This document shows positions 43,135-52,864 of a stretch of 64,000 bases of DNA, one piece after another (position 1 is the first letter of the stretch; each line of letters opens with the position of its first letter). This DNA comes from Marinimicrobium hydrolyticum (lineage in GTDB: Bacteria; Pseudomonadota; Gammaproteobacteria; Pseudomonadales; Cellvibrionaceae). Where the stretch lies: NCBI RefSeq assembly GCF_030848505.1, contig NZ_JAVDDU010000002.1, forward strand, positions 434,001-498,000, written 5' to 3'. A program made the translations under genes and the position numbers. Under the pieces are notes generated by a model. That model made no database searches. It saw nothing but the letters and a program-made list of their open reading frames with translations, and was not told the DNA's origin.

Positions 43135-43174
43135 TTTTTTGGGTGTAATGACTAAGTCACGTTTACATGAAGAA

Positions 43175-46009
43175 TTAAAGCGATCTCAAGAAGGCGAGTA
43201 GATCCTCTTTCTGTGCAGAAGAGAGCGCTTGATAGGCATTCCTGGAAGCTTCGCCCTCGCCACCGTGCCACAGAATGGCCTCCTCAATGGTTCTGGCTCT
43301 ACCATCGTGCAGGTAGCCGTGTACCGGCGTGCATTCCCGCTCGCCCTGAGGCGCGTTGGTAACCCCACCCGTCACGCAGGCCGATAAGCCCAGTGACCAA
43401 AGCGGCGCGGTACGCCATTCGGAGCCGGAAGCTTCACCTTCGCCAAGATTATCCGCCAATCCTGGGCCCATATCGTGCAGCAGCAAATCGGTATAAGGAT
43501 GGATGGTCTGGCCTCTTAACTCAGCCAGAGGGTGAAACTCACTGGTGGTATGCGTGGGCGTATGGCATTCGGCACAGCCGATGTCGGAGAACACAGCCTC
43601 GCCGTTTTGTACGGCCGGAGAGTCGTAATCTCTTTGAGGCGGCACGCCGAGCAAGGAAATGTACTTCACCAGATTCTCAAGGTGTTCCTCACTCAGTTGT
43701 GGACCGCCATCACCGCAATCGGTTTGATTAGCGCCACAATCTGGATCGGGCAATACCGAAGTCATAACACCCATCTCGGCATTGAGCGCGGCGGCCACTT
43801 GGTGCCTGACGCTCGCTGTACCGGCTTTCCACCCGAAACGGCCCAAGCGAGTCTCGCCGGTTTCTGGATCTATAACACGTTGCGCGCGACCGGAAATTCC
43901 GTTTCCGCTTGAATCGTTTGGATCCGCCAGGGCCAAGATATCGGCCTCTGGAATCGCCTCTAAAAGTCCCATACCCACAATTTGAGGGGCAATCCGGGCG
44001 GAGAATCTTTCTGGGGTCACACCGGTGAACTGAAAGTTCGGTGAGCGCAAGCCATTGGCTTCCGTCCAAGAGGCAATTGACACCTGACCTTCGGACGCTG
44101 CGCTGCCATCGGTTTCGGGCTGCAACACTCGGCCTAGGGCTGGATGTGGATTACCGTCGGCATCGCCGACTCTAAACGCCCACTGATCCAAATGTTCTCC
44201 AATGGCGTTGGGCACTGCGCGACCGTTGCGATCATGACAAGCGGCACAGCTGTCGTTCACAAACAGCGGCCCGGCAAGACCGGCTAACTCTGTAAACACA
44301 GGGTTTTCCTGGGGCCTTTCATCGTGCACACCAGTCACAAAGGAGGTGTGTAAAACGCGCCGGCCTAACACGAATGGCTGACCGTTATCATAGCCAAGGT
44401 TGGTGGCCATCTGCATAAAGCGGTTGTGGGGCTCGTTTGAAGTATCGGCATGAATGGTGGTCTCACCCCCCAACCAGGCCCGTTCTGGAATTTTAACGGA
44501 ATCCCTGACGCCGCCTGCTGGTGTAGCGCCTCCTGTGTCATCCCAGGCCACTAAGCCCTCGCCCACTATGTACAGATAGGTAGTGCCGTAATAAGGTGCC
44601 CGACCATTGGGCACGCTGGGGTCCAGGAACTGGCTGATCTCAAACTCCAGTTTGTCTCCAACTTGAATGGCGCGGCCTTCGCGGCAATTGAAACTGCGCT
44701 CTTTGTGATAGTTAAAGTCATCCTCAACCACCATGGTGCCGTTGTCGCAGTATTCGGCCACCGTGCCAACGCCCCGATAGAACCAGCGGTTTTCGGCTTC
44801 GGTATCGTTCAGCCGCCACTGAGTCCGAACATTCATTCTGATCTCGCTGCCGCCTTTGGCTACGTAGTCGACAATTTCGATGGCGGCGGTACGGTGTTCC
44901 CAATAAAAGTTCAGGTAGTGATCATAGGCCTGAAAGTGATCTTCTCTTGCATGCCGATCGCGCGCCCGATCGGAAAACCGAGTGACCAGAGCATCACCAC
45001 GATCAAATTGAATGTCGGGTTCCAGCTCCGTGTAGCTGTTGTACAGGGGCACTATATCGCCTAAGCCTGGATCATCACCCGGCGGGTCGTCGGAAGAACC
45101 GTTGGGGTTCAGCTCGATCCAGTTCAGGTTGAAACCGCCAGAGCTGATATCAACCCGAAGCGTGTAGGTTCCCGACGACGGGACAGTAATCTCACCCACG
45201 GACTGAGTATCCCAGCTCTGCCAGCCACCGGTACCACCGACAGCATTGTTGTTGCCGATAGGGTTGCCATTCAGAGACAGGGTGTAGCTCCCCCCACCAT
45301 ACGCCGAAGCGACGCGGGCACTGGCGGAGTAAGTCCCGGCTGCCAGCGAGACATCGTACTCCAGCCATTCCCCAGCATCAGTCCAGCCGACGTTATAGTC
45401 GCCGCTAACGTCCGAGGTGGGCTCTATATCCACATCGTCGTTCCTGTAGGCACCGCCTGTATTGCCGGCTGTGGTATCAAAATAATTCACATAATCCTGA
45501 GCTTGAACGGTCAAAGCTGTAGCTTGGGTGGGCTCCTGTCCGTTAATTTCAAATTGCCAAATCGAATAACCCCAGTAGTTTCCCTCGCTACGGCTGATCC
45601 CGTACATACGAACGTATCGGTAAATACCTGAAACAGAAACGTTATCGGTCCGGTCACCAAAACTCCCCCCAGTCTCTGTGGCCAGGGTGGCCCAGTTGGC
45701 ATTGTCATTGGAGCCTTGGATTTCATAGGTATCAGCGTTGGCTGCTTCCCAATGAATAATGACTTGGGAAAGCTCGTAGGCTTGACCTAAATCGATCGTT
45801 ATATGGGATGGATCGGTTTGGGCCGCCGAGGCCCAACGAGTGTTCATATCGCCATCAATGGCCGCACTGGCGGGCAGATCGGTGCTACTTGCGGTAGCGG
45901 TGCCGTCGAGCGCCACGTTGGTTTGAGCCACAACGCCTATACTGATAAAGGCTAGTAGCGCTAAAAGTGAACTCCAGATTATCCGTTGTTTAAGGCCGGT
46001 GATTCGCAT
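43175..46009 (-). CDS. Secreted F5/8C + CBM6 + di-haem oxidoreductase fusion
   Basis: 944-aa exported protein. Order: signal peptide (1-29), F5/8 type C (discoidin) domain about 30-155, CBM6 about 165-305, acidic Ser/Pro/Asp linker (GSSDDPPGDDPGLG), then a di-haem oxidoreductase (DUF1111/DHOR) region about 320-944 with two haem c motifs, CAACH near 590 and CAECH near 815. The two carbohydrate-binding domains should attach it to polysaccharide, and the haems should carry electrons at the substrate. Similar modular redox proteins occur in Saccharophagus and Cellvibrio; a role in oxidative polysaccharide breakdown is inferred. Strong ribosome binding site GGAGAAAAATC; CRP site upstream. Confidence 0.85.
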   Translation of the reverse strand: MRITGLKQRIIWSSLLALLAFISIGVVAQTNVALDGTATASSTDLPASAAIDGDMNTRWASAAQTDPSHITIDLGQAYELSQVIIHWEAANADTYEIQGSNDNANWATLATETGGSFGDRTDNVSVSGIYRYVRMYGISRSEGNYWGYSIWQFEINGQEPTQATALTVQAQDYVNYFDTTAGNTGGAYRNDDVDIEPTSDVSGDYNVGWTDAGEWLEYDVSLAAGTYSASARVASAYGGGSYTLSLNGNPIGNNNAVGGTGGWQSWDTQSVGEITVPSSGTYTLRVDISSGGFNLNWIELNPNGSSDDPPGDDPGLGDIVPLYNSYTELEPDIQFDRGDALVTRFSDRARDRHAREDHFQAYDHYLNFYWEHRTAAIEIVDYVAKGGSEIRMNVRTQWRLNDTEAENRWFYRGVGTVAEYCDNGTMVVEDDFNYHKERSFNCREGRAIQVGDKLEFEISQFLDPSVPNGRAPYYGTTYLYIVGEGLVAWDDTGGATPAGGVRDSVKIPERAWLGGETTIHADTSNEPHNRFMQMATNLGYDNGQPFVLGRRVLHTSFVTGVHDERPQENPVFTELAGLAGPLFVNDSCAACHDRNGRAVPNAIGEHLDQWAFRVGDADGNPHPALGRVLQPETDGSAASEGQVSIASWTEANGLRSPNFQFTGVTPERFSARIAPQIVGMGLLEAIPEADILALADPNDSSGNGISGRAQRVIDPETGETRLGRFGWKAGTASVRHQVAAALNAEMGVMTSVLPDPDCGANQTDCGDGGPQLSEEHLENLVKYISLLGVPPQRDYDSPAVQNGEAVFSDIGCAECHTPTHTTSEFHPLAELRGQTIHPYTDLLLHDMGPGLADNLGEGEASGSEWRTAPLWSLGLSACVTGGVTNAPQGERECTPVHGYLHDGRARTIEEAILWHGGEGEASRNAYQALSSAQKEDLLAFLRSL

Positions 46010-46632
46010 GATTTTTCTCCGGGTAATGTGAATTTCAGCAAGCAGCCGTCCGATATAATTATTTGGGAGTCAACATGCCGCATGCTGGGCCGGACTTGCT
46101 GTTGTGATCTACATCACAGCCCCATTGACGAGTGATCTAAGAACACTCGTACGTTACGGGGGAGGAGCGAATACCACTTGGCATCCTGCTGGTAAAGAAT
46201 CAGAGCCTTGCGCGCTTCCTGCCACCAATATAGGCATACACCAAAGAATGTCGTCCCGGTTTGTAAAAAGGGTAAAAGTGGGCTGGTCCCACTTTTAGTG
46301 AGGTAACAACATTAAAACATGCACTCAAAAGATGACTTTTCGAGATAGAACTGACCGAATTCCAGCTTAGGGGCGTTAAAGCTAGTGAGAGTGGGGCCAT
46401 CACGTAGAGGGATCGAAGGCTCACCGACAAAGCCACTTCGGCCATGAAGTGTCGATTAAGTATCTAAGTCCAGTTAGGTAACGAGGGTTACTTACAGTTA
46501 CAACACTCGTTATTTAACACCGGCCTGAGACAAAGCCGAGACAGTGGCAGATAAGTCCTCTACATTTTGCTTTTTACCGACAATAGTGCTAATTTTCATC
46601 TCTCAAAAAACGATAAGAAGAGGGACCTCCCG
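46010..46632. other. 623-bp spacer between divergent secreted-protein genes
   Basis: Contains the CRP site and, at 46274-46297, a perfect hairpin AAAGTGGG-CTGGT-CCCACTTT with T-rich sequence on the minus-strand side, which could terminate an unseen short minus-strand transcript. No supported gene; frames at 46104 and 46200 look accidental. Confidence 0.5.
46103..46118. promoter_or_regulatory. Consensus CRP (cAMP receptor protein) site
   Basis: TGTGA-TCTACA-TCACA matches both half-sites of the CRP consensus exactly. It is centred about 100 bp upstream of the start codon of the CBM/di-haem gene and over 500 bp from the S9 peptidase gene, so catabolite control of the former is the best reading. 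Confidence 0.7.
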
Positions 46633-48594
46633 ATGCTACGCCTAGCCTTTCTCACTCTAGTTTTTGTTGCAGCCAACGTATGGGCAGATAACCCACTGAC
46701 CTACAAAGATTTCTCCCAGTTGCCTGATGCGTCTGACCTCACCCTTTCCCCAGGTGGTAAAAAGCTGGCCGCCTTGGTACGCGTCGCATTACCCGACCAG
46801 AAAGGCGTAGCTGTTCAGGTCACTGAGCTGAAGTCCGGCGAGAAAGAGTTCATGCTCTTCACCGATAACAGTCGGTACTTTATTAACTGGATGCGTTGGA
46901 AGGACGACCGCACACTGCTGGTATCCACTTACTACCCTGCCAGGCGGGACACCTGGATCGGCTTCGCTCAGATAAGAGGCGACACACGCGAAACCCGATT
47001 ATTAATTATCGACACAGATTCAGGTGAGGTCACCACACCTTTCCGCTCAAATTTCCTGCGGCGATTTCAAATACTGCCTCCCGGCCTGGACGAGGTGGTG
47101 GACATATTGCCGGATGATCCAGACCATATCCTTATGGCCCTCCCTGCGGAAAACGCTTTAGGGCCCAATAACGTTATCCACAGAGTCAATATCCGCAATC
47201 AAAGAACCCGGGTCGTCCAACGTCCGGAGAACCGCGTTGTCAGCTGGCATTTGGACCAGCAGCACAACGTGCGCTTGGCCACCCATATCCACGACCAAAC
47301 CGTGACTCTTCGCGCCAAGGAAGCGAAGTCTGGAAGGTGGCGCGATCTGTGGAATTACGACATTTTCTCCGCTGATGAAGTGTACCCAATTGGGTTCGGC
47401 TACGATCCCAATACGCTGTACATCAATGCCTATCACAACGGTTTAAAGGCGCTGTTTAAAGTGGACCTGGGTGATGAGGACCTCACCAAAGAATTGGTCT
47501 ACTCCCATCCTCATTTCGATATTAGCGCCGGGCTCGTATACGACCGAAAAGGAAAGCGCGTAATCGGCATCGGCGGCTCTCACGATGGCGGCACGGTGTT
47601 TTTCGATGATGAACTTAATGCCCTCAAGGCAAGCATTGATTCCGCACTGCCGAACAGCCGCAACTCCGTCTATTCTTTGACGGACGACCTCAATAAATTT
47701 CTGGTTTACTCCACCGGGAGAACCGAATCAGGCACCTACTATCTCGGCACCCGTGAACCCCGCTCTCTGAACGCCGTGGCCTATCGTTACGGGGCACTCG
47801 AACCCCAGCGGATGACACCGGTTAGGAACTACCACTACAAAGCTCGGGACGGCCTAGACATACACGCTTGGCTGACCAGGCCGGCGGGCAGTGAAGGAAA
47901 GCTGCCAACACTGATGTTTCCTCATGGCGGGCCCCACGCGCGCGATTCGGACGCGTTCGATTATTGGTCCCAATACTTTGCCAGCTTGGGCTATGCGGTA
48001 CTGCAGATGAACTTCCGGGGCTCTACCGGCCAGGGCCATGCCTTTTTTGAAGCTGGCCTGCAGAACTGGGGTAAAGAGATGCAGGACGATATCGAAGACG
48101 GCGCCCGGGCATTGATCGCCGACGGCATCGCCGACCCAGACCGCATCTGTATTGTTGGGGCCAGTTATGGTGGCTATGCGGCTCTCATGGGTGCCGTAAA
48201 AACACCTGATTTTTATCAGTGTGCCATTAGCTTCGCCGGCGTGAGCGACGTATTCGAACTGGTGCGCAGCCGTCGGGATTTCTCGCAATCTTACAACGTA
48301 ATTGAAGCTCAAGTTGGTCGCCATGGCCGGCAACTCAGGGAGATCTCTCCCGTCAATCACGCCGAAACCGTAAAAATTCCAGTGTTGCTGGTTCACGGTG
48401 ATAGTGACCGCCAGGTGGAGGCGGAACACAGCCAGAAAATGTACGCAGCACTGAAGCGAGCCGGAAAAGACGTGACCTACATCGAACTGCCGAATGAGGA
48501 TCATTACCTATCCAACGAAGACAATCGCGTCGCGACTTTTAGAGCCATGGGGGAGTTTTTGGAGAAGCATCTTCCGGTACTAACCACACAGTAA
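46633..48594 (+). CDS. S9 family prolyl oligopeptidase-type peptidase
   Basis: 653-aa exported serine peptidase. Start ATG 46633 gives a clean signal peptide (LRLAFLTLVFVAANVWA) and has GAAGAGGGA upstream; the longer frame start at 46567 does not. N-terminal beta-propeller about 25-390, alpha/beta hydrolase domain after it with HGGPHARDSD (oxyanion region), nucleophile in GASYGGY, Asp in HGDSDRQV and His in NEDHYL. Likely an acylaminoacyl or dipeptidyl peptidase cutting imported or periplasmic peptides. Confidence 0.92.
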   Translation: MLRLAFLTLVFVAANVWADNPLTYKDFSQLPDASDLTLSPGGKKLAALVRVALPDQKGVAVQVTELKSGEKEFMLFTDNSRYFINWMRWKDDRTLLVSTYYPARRDTWIGFAQIRGDTRETRLLIIDTDSGEVTTPFRSNFLRRFQILPPGLDEVVDILPDDPDHILMALPAENALGPNNVIHRVNIRNQRTRVVQRPENRVVSWHLDQQHNVRLATHIHDQTVTLRAKEAKSGRWRDLWNYDIFSADEVYPIGFGYDPNTLYINAYHNGLKALFKVDLGDEDLTKELVYSHPHFDISAGLVYDRKGKRVIGIGGSHDGGTVFFDDELNALKASIDSALPNSRNSVYSLTDDLNKFLVYSTGRTESGTYYLGTREPRSLNAVAYRYGALEPQRMTPVRNYHYKARDGLDIHAWLTRPAGSEGKLPTLMFPHGGPHARDSDAFDYWSQYFASLGYAVLQMNFRGSTGQGHAFFEAGLQNWGKEMQDDIEDGARALIADGIADPDRICIVGASYGGYAALMGAVKTPDFYQCAISFAGVSDVFELVRSRRDFSQSYNVIEAQVGRHGRQLREISPVNHAETVKIPVLLVHGDSDRQVEAEHSQKMYAALKRAGKDVTYIELPNEDHYLSNEDNRVATFRAMGEFLEKHLPVLTTQ

Positions 48595-48616
48595 ACCGCA
48601 AGTCATTTTTCCCGTG

Positions 48617-48643
48617 CTACGCCCGCAATAGTCGCGGGCGTAG
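48617..48643 (+). terminator. Hairpin terminator after the S9 peptidase gene
   Basis: CTACGCCCGC/GCGGGCGTAG perfect 10-bp stem with a 7-base loop, 22 bp after the stop. The following T-run is weak (TTCTCC). Confidence 0.6.
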
Positions 48644-48683
48644 TTCTCCCCATGCCATATCTTAAAATTGATGGATCAGAATT

Positions 48684-48950
48684 GTGAAAATCAAAAGATT
48701 CTCGCTGTTCTTCTGCTTAACGCTAATGTTGACTTTAGGAATTGCAATAGTTATTGGGTCTAATCATGGAGGGGTTAGATCTATGCTTGCCACTATATCT
48801 CAAAGCCCTCTATTGATACTGCCCTTTATTGCCACATCGATAATTGTCGGACTTACTTCTGTAAAAACTCTACGCAGAGTAAATAATTTGGCCAGCTACC
48901 GGAGCATAAAATTGCACTCTCCACCGCTGGAAACGGCTAAGGGCAGTTAG
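48684..48950 (+). CDS. Small two-TM protein of unknown function
   Basis: 88-aa GTG-start frame with two hydrophobic segments (about residues 6-26 and 41-62) and a basic end. AT-richer than its neighbours and without a clear ribosome binding site, so coding status is uncertain. Confidence 0.4.
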   Translation: MKIKRFSLFFCLTLMLTLGIAIVIGSNHGGVRSMLATISQSPLLILPFIATSIIVGLTSVKTLRRVNNLASYRSIKLHSPPLETAKGS

Positions 48951-49299
48951 CACTATTCAGAAAAGCACCGCAGCACTAGATCGGACAAAGTGATATTTCC
49001 CCAAAATCTCTTTTGGCGGCTTTGTTGGTCGTTCCATTCAATGCGCTACGAAGGATATAATCCAACAAGAAAAGTGGTTGATTTCAGGTTACTTTTTTCG
49101 GTATAGATGGAATAGTTTACCTGCTTCTCCTATTAGCGCTAGCTGGATTCAGTTTGCACTTTGCGCCTGCATAGCAGATCGGCGACTGGACGAGTCGAAC
49201 GGCGCGATGATAAGCGCGGGGTGACTCATCCTCAAAGAAAGACTGGACTTACAGCCCAACCAATGGATAACAGCCGCCGGTGCGGCAGAAGACACCCGA
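48951..49299. other. 349-bp gene-free stretch
   Basis: AT-rich first half, then sequence antisense-like to nothing recognised. No terminator, repeat or RNA gene is evident. Confidence 0.5.
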
Positions 49300-49971
49300 T
49301 TAATTATCCACCCCTTCTTTTCCGGACACCTCACTTTCAAACTCGCGCAACTCATCAAGGTCTTCCAGCGCCTTTCGAACTTGGCTTCCGGCACCCTGCA
49401 TTAGCCATCTAGCCCAAGGCTTATCAATGTTTTGTGGCGACAAAGCCCAATAAATACAGGCAGCGATGGGTAACAGTACAAACGTCGTCATCACAATATT
49501 TAAATGATGAATCAAGTCAACTCCCATGAATACCTTGCCCCACACGAGCGCAAACGCCCAGTAGAAAGGAACAATCATTAACGACAGTTTTAAATAGAAC
49601 AGCGCGGATAATCTAATATTTTGGAGCTGTCGCTGGACGTCGTAGATTGGCCCTGCGTAGTTCAACTTGGTTATCCGCTGTATCTGACTGATTGCACCAT
49701 AGCAAAGCGCCAACGACCAAAGCGCAATGAGACTGCCCGATATCAAAAGGTGCGTACTCGCCTGATACTGAATCGCAAAATAGCTACCAACGGCGGCCAA
49801 TGCGCATCCCGCGATTAAGCTAAAGATATTCAGGTAGAGATAGCTGTTTAGCCGAGACGCCGATTTTTGGCTTTTGACCTCTTTCAAGCATTCCAGGCTA
49901 AGCTTGACGTTTTGATTAATGGTCTCTTCCTGCTTCTTCCAAAGTTGTTGCATTCTTTCAATATCGTTCAT
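49300..49971 (-). CDS. Four-TM protein encoded after an ECF sigma factor
   Basis: 223 aa from the ATG at 49971 (MNDIERMQQLWKKQEETINQN) with GGAGC upstream. The N-terminal 45 residues are a cytoplasmic helical segment rich in Lys, Glu and Gln, followed by two TM pairs (about 48-95 and 125-185) and an acidic helical C-terminus. The W-x2-Q-E-x-I-N-x-N start resembles proteins found behind sigma-70-family genes in other gammaproteobacteria. It could be the anti-sigma factor; no zinc-binding anti-sigma motif is present. Confidence 0.65.
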   Translation of the reverse strand: MNDIERMQQLWKKQEETINQNVKLSLECLKEVKSQKSASRLNSYLYLNIFSLIAGCALAAVGSYFAIQYQASTHLLISGSLIALWSLALCYGAISQIQRITKLNYAGPIYDVQRQLQNIRLSALFYLKLSLMIVPFYWAFALVWGKVFMGVDLIHHLNIVMTTFVLLPIAACIYWALSPQNIDKPWARWLMQGAGSQVRKALEDLDELREFESEVSGKEGVDN

Positions 49972-49984
49972 GATTGCTCCAATA

Positions 49985-50461
49985 TCACAGTTGATCTGCC
50001 AAACGACGCTTGATTCTCGAGAGCTTAGTTCCCACATTGCTTGGCGAGATACTCATAATTTCCGCTATTTCGGCGTAGCTCAGTCCGTCCATATCCAACA
50101 TGATCAGTGCCCTGTCAAACTTGTTCAAACGGCTTAATATCTGGTTAAGCTCATATAGGATGCTGCAATCAGGTGCCGATGCCGCCTGTTCGAGCAATGG
50201 TTGATCTTGATTAGTGTGGCGCCTGTCGTATGTCGTTTTCTTTCTCAAATATGAAATAGAAACGTTCAATGCGATTCGGTAAATCCAAGTGCTGAATCTA
50301 TACTGTGGATCGTATCTGTCAAAACTGCGCCAAAGCTGTAGTGCTATTTCTTGAGTCAAATCCTCAAGATCGTCAGAGTTTCTGCTGTAACCCGAGGCGA
50401 TTTTGTAAATCAGCGCTCGATGTTCTGCAAGCACGGTTTCGAACTCGTTATCCTTACTCAT
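49985..50461 (-). CDS. ECF-family RNA polymerase sigma factor
   Basis: 158 aa from the ATG at 50461. Region 2 is DLTQEIALQLWRSFDRYDPQYRFSTWIYRIA (in segments, about 35-70) and region 4 is LSRLNKFDRALIMLDMDGLSYAEIAEIMSISPSNVGTKLSRIKRRL. No extra domain. It overlaps the preceding hydrolase gene by 8 bp and is followed 13 bp later by the four-TM protein. The target promoters are unknown. Confidence 0.9.
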   Translation of the reverse strand: MSKDNEFETVLAEHRALIYKIASGYSRNSDDLEDLTQEIALQLWRSFDRYDPQYRFSTWIYRIALNVSISYLRKKTTYDRRHTNQDQPLLEQAASAPDCSILYELNQILSRLNKFDRALIMLDMDGLSYAEIAEIMSISPSNVGTKLSRIKRRLADQL

Positions 50462-51506
50462 GAGCGATTCTACTTTTCCCAAAGTTCGTTCTCGCCCAAT
50501 CATTCACCGCCTTCATGGCTTTAATTGAATGGCGGATGCCGTTGTGTGTTTCATCTTCTACTATCACCACCTCACCATCCGACAGCCGCTCAATGGCAGT
50601 AGGAAACTCGCGTGCAATGAACGCTTCATCCTGCTCGCCAACGATCACCAAGAGCGGTTGCTGCATTTGTTTCAGCGCGGCGCGGTAGTCTTGCGGTGAA
50701 CCACTCAAGACGCTTCTGTAGCTGTATTGCCTGATAGGCATTTGCTCGGGCAAGTTGTAAAACAGCACTGGCAGGTGGTCATAGCTGTGGATGCCTTCCT
50801 GGTTCAACATATGTAATCCGATAATACGGGCCATATGCAGCTTCAACGCCGGTTCTTTACCGTCCTTGGTCGCCGGCACCTCCTTTCGGACCGTTGGGGA
50901 CACTGGTCCCAGGTCCGGAGCAAAGAGGAGATAACCATCCACGCTGGTAGATTGGTGAAGCCTGGCGAACTCTAGCGCAACCCCGCCCCCCATTGAGTGG
51001 CCGGCGATGATAACCGCATTCTCCGGCTTGGCTTCCTTAATCTGATTCAGTACGTCATCCAGATCATCAGCATACTGGCCTATATAGTCAACATCTCCCG
51101 GACGGCCTTCCGAGAGGCCGTGCCCTCTCAGATTAAGCGCATAGACTTCGGCACGCGCGGCTTCACGAAGGCGTCCGGCCATTCTGTTCATGGTAAAACT
51201 GGAGCCTGCGGAGCCATGTATAAGCACCACGGTGATGTCACCGTGGTGCTTATAGTGGTCGCTATGGAGCTTTGCGCCGTCACGGGCGGTAAAGAACACG
51301 TCGAAGTTGTCGTACACTTGCTCAAAGCCCAAATCAGTCATTGCTTGCGGGCCAAGTGGTGGCGGGTCGCTGCTGAAAGTCGGTTCGGGAAGGTTCACCA
51401 TGGCCAAAGCTTCCGGCGATCCCTCGGCGGGCACGCTATCGCCCGCCAACACAACACTTGAAACCAGCAGGCTGAACTGTAGAAAGAATGCTTTTGTCAC
51501 GCTCAT
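50454..51506 (-). CDS. Exported alpha/beta hydrolase
   Basis: 350-aa serine hydrolase with a signal peptide (about 1-21, ending VVLAGDS). VVLIHGSAGSSFTMNRM gives the oxyanion loop, IAGHSMGGGVALEF the nucleophile, GEQDEAFI the Asp region and DETHNGIRHS the His. Resembles monoacylglycerol-lipase/lysophospholipase-type enzymes. It is the first gene of an operon with the ECF sigma factor and four-TM gene; an envelope-lipid sensing link is only a guess. Confidence 0.85.
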   Translation of the reverse strand: MSVTKAFFLQFSLLVSSVVLAGDSVPAEGSPEALAMVNLPEPTFSSDPPPLGPQAMTDLGFEQVYDNFDVFFTARDGAKLHSDHYKHHGDITVVLIHGSAGSSFTMNRMAGRLREAARAEVYALNLRGHGLSEGRPGDVDYIGQYADDLDDVLNQIKEAKPENAVIIAGHSMGGGVALEFARLHQSTSVDGYLLFAPDLGPVSPTVRKEVPATKDGKEPALKLHMARIIGLHMLNQEGIHSYDHLPVLFYNLPEQMPIRQYSYRSVLSGSPQDYRAALKQMQQPLLVIVGEQDEAFIAREFPTAIERLSDGEVVIVEDETHNGIRHSIKAMKAVNDWARTNFGKSRIAHE

Positions 51507-51584
51507 TACTAAATCTCCCTTCGCTTATTTCAAAATTTCTCTATTATTCGCGGTGGGAGATGAAATCGTCACAGCATGACAGGA

Positions 51585-51596
51585 GATGACGTCATC
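51585..51596. promoter_or_regulatory. 12-bp palindrome between divergent operons
   Basis: GATGACGTCATC is a perfect palindrome in the 236-bp spacer between the hydrolase operon and gcvT, 79 bp upstream of the hydrolase start. It could be an operator for either unit; no regulator gene is adjacent. Confidence 0.3.
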
Positions 51597-51742
51597 ATGC
51601 GTTGGCGAAGGCGGTGCGCGACAACCGACGCTGGCGAAACCCCCTCTCCCCCAGTAGAATAGGCACCGCTTTTTCCTGTCCCTTTGCGGGGCTCCCAGAC
51701 ACGTGCCGGTTCTCTACCCGGCGACCTTTGACGGAAGTATCA

Positions 51743-52825
51743 ATGGGCAAACAAACCCCGCTCTACACGAGCCACCTCGACATGGGCGCCAAAATGGTCG
51801 ATTTTGGCGGTTGGGACATGCCAATCAATTACGGCTCGCAGATCGAGGAACACCACCAGGTGCGCCGTGCGGCGGGCATGTTTGATGTGTCGCACATGAC
51901 CGTGGTGGATGTGCGCGGCCCTGAGGCTAAGGGCTATCTGCAGTATTTGCTCGCCAATGATGTGGACCTTATCTCTGCCCGTCCAGGCAAGGCTCTTTAT
52001 ACCGCTATGCTCAACCCCCAGGGCGGCGTGATTGATGATTTGATCGTCTACAATAGCAATGGTCACTTCCGCACCGTGGTCAATTGCGCCACACGGGAGA
52101 AAGATCTGGACTGGATGGGCCGCATCGCCGCAGATTATGACGTCGAGCTGGAAGAACGGGCCGAGCTGGCTATGATTGCCGTGCAGGGGCCAGAGGCCAT
52201 TGAACGCGTCAGCCAGGTCCGGCCCGAGCTAGCCGCTGCCATTCAGGCACTAACGCCTTTTCAAGCCTCGGAACAGGGCGATTGGTTTATTGCCCGCACC
52301 GGTTATACCGGTGAGGATGGTCTGGAGATTATTCTGCCGGGCGACGAGGCAGTCGCCTTTTGGCAGCAACTGGCCGAAGCGGGAGTCCGCCCGTGTGGCC
52401 TGGGTGCCCGGGATACCTTGCGCCTGGAGGCGGGTCTCAATCTATACGGGCACGAGATGGACGAAAGCGTCTCGCCCCTGGAAGCCAACATGGGTTGGAC
52501 CCTGGCTTGGCAGCCCGAAAGCCGCGACTTTGTCGGCCGAAAGGCGCTGGAAAGTCAACGTATTGAAGGTGTACAGAACAAGCTAGTCGGTTTGGTATTG
52601 CGTGAACGAGGCGTATTACGTGCTGGTCAGCCAGTGCTGGCGAATGGCACCGAGGCCGGGGTGATTACCAGCGGCAGCTTCTCCCCCACGCTTGGGGTGT
52701 CTGTGGCTTTAGCGCGGGTTCCCAAAGGTATCGGCTCCGAAGCTCAGGTGGAAGTGCGCAGTAAGCGCTTGCCTGTTGAAGTGGTCAAGCCTAACTTTGT
52801 ACGCAAAGGCCAAGCATTGGTGTAA
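51743..52825 (+). CDS. gcvT: Glycine cleavage system T protein (aminomethyltransferase)
   Basis: 360-aa tetrahydrofolate-dependent aminomethyltransferase. Start ATG 51743 ([19 protein letters not shown]) behind GGAAG; the frame's first 47 codons upstream are not typical of GcvT. Family segments: [55 protein letters not shown] in part. gcvH follows after 39 bp. I see no glycine riboswitch in the upstream spacer. Confidence 0.95.
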   Translation: MGKQTPLYTSHLDMGAKMVDFGGWDMPINYGSQIEEHHQVRRAAGMFDVSHMTVVDVRGPEAKGYLQYLLANDVDLISARPGKALYTAMLNPQGGVIDDLIVYNSNGHFRTVVNCATREKDLDWMGRIAADYDVELEERAELAMIAVQGPEAIERVSQVRPELAAAIQALTPFQASEQGDWFIARTGYTGEDGLEIILPGDEAVAFWQQLAEAGVRPCGLGARDTLRLEAGLNLYGHEMDESVSPLEANMGWTLAWQPESRDFVGRKALESQRIEGVQNKLVGLVLRERGVLRAGQPVLANGTEAGVITSGSFSPTLGVSVALARVPKGIGSEAQVEVRSKRLPVEVVKPNFVRKGQALV

Positions 52826-52864
52826 CAACAAAAATTTTCCAAGTCTTTATTAAGGAAGCAATTC

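Noticed and set aside
51507-51742. Possible glycine riboswitch before gcvT
   Set aside because: The conserved aptamer segments are not visible. A covariance-model search would settle it.
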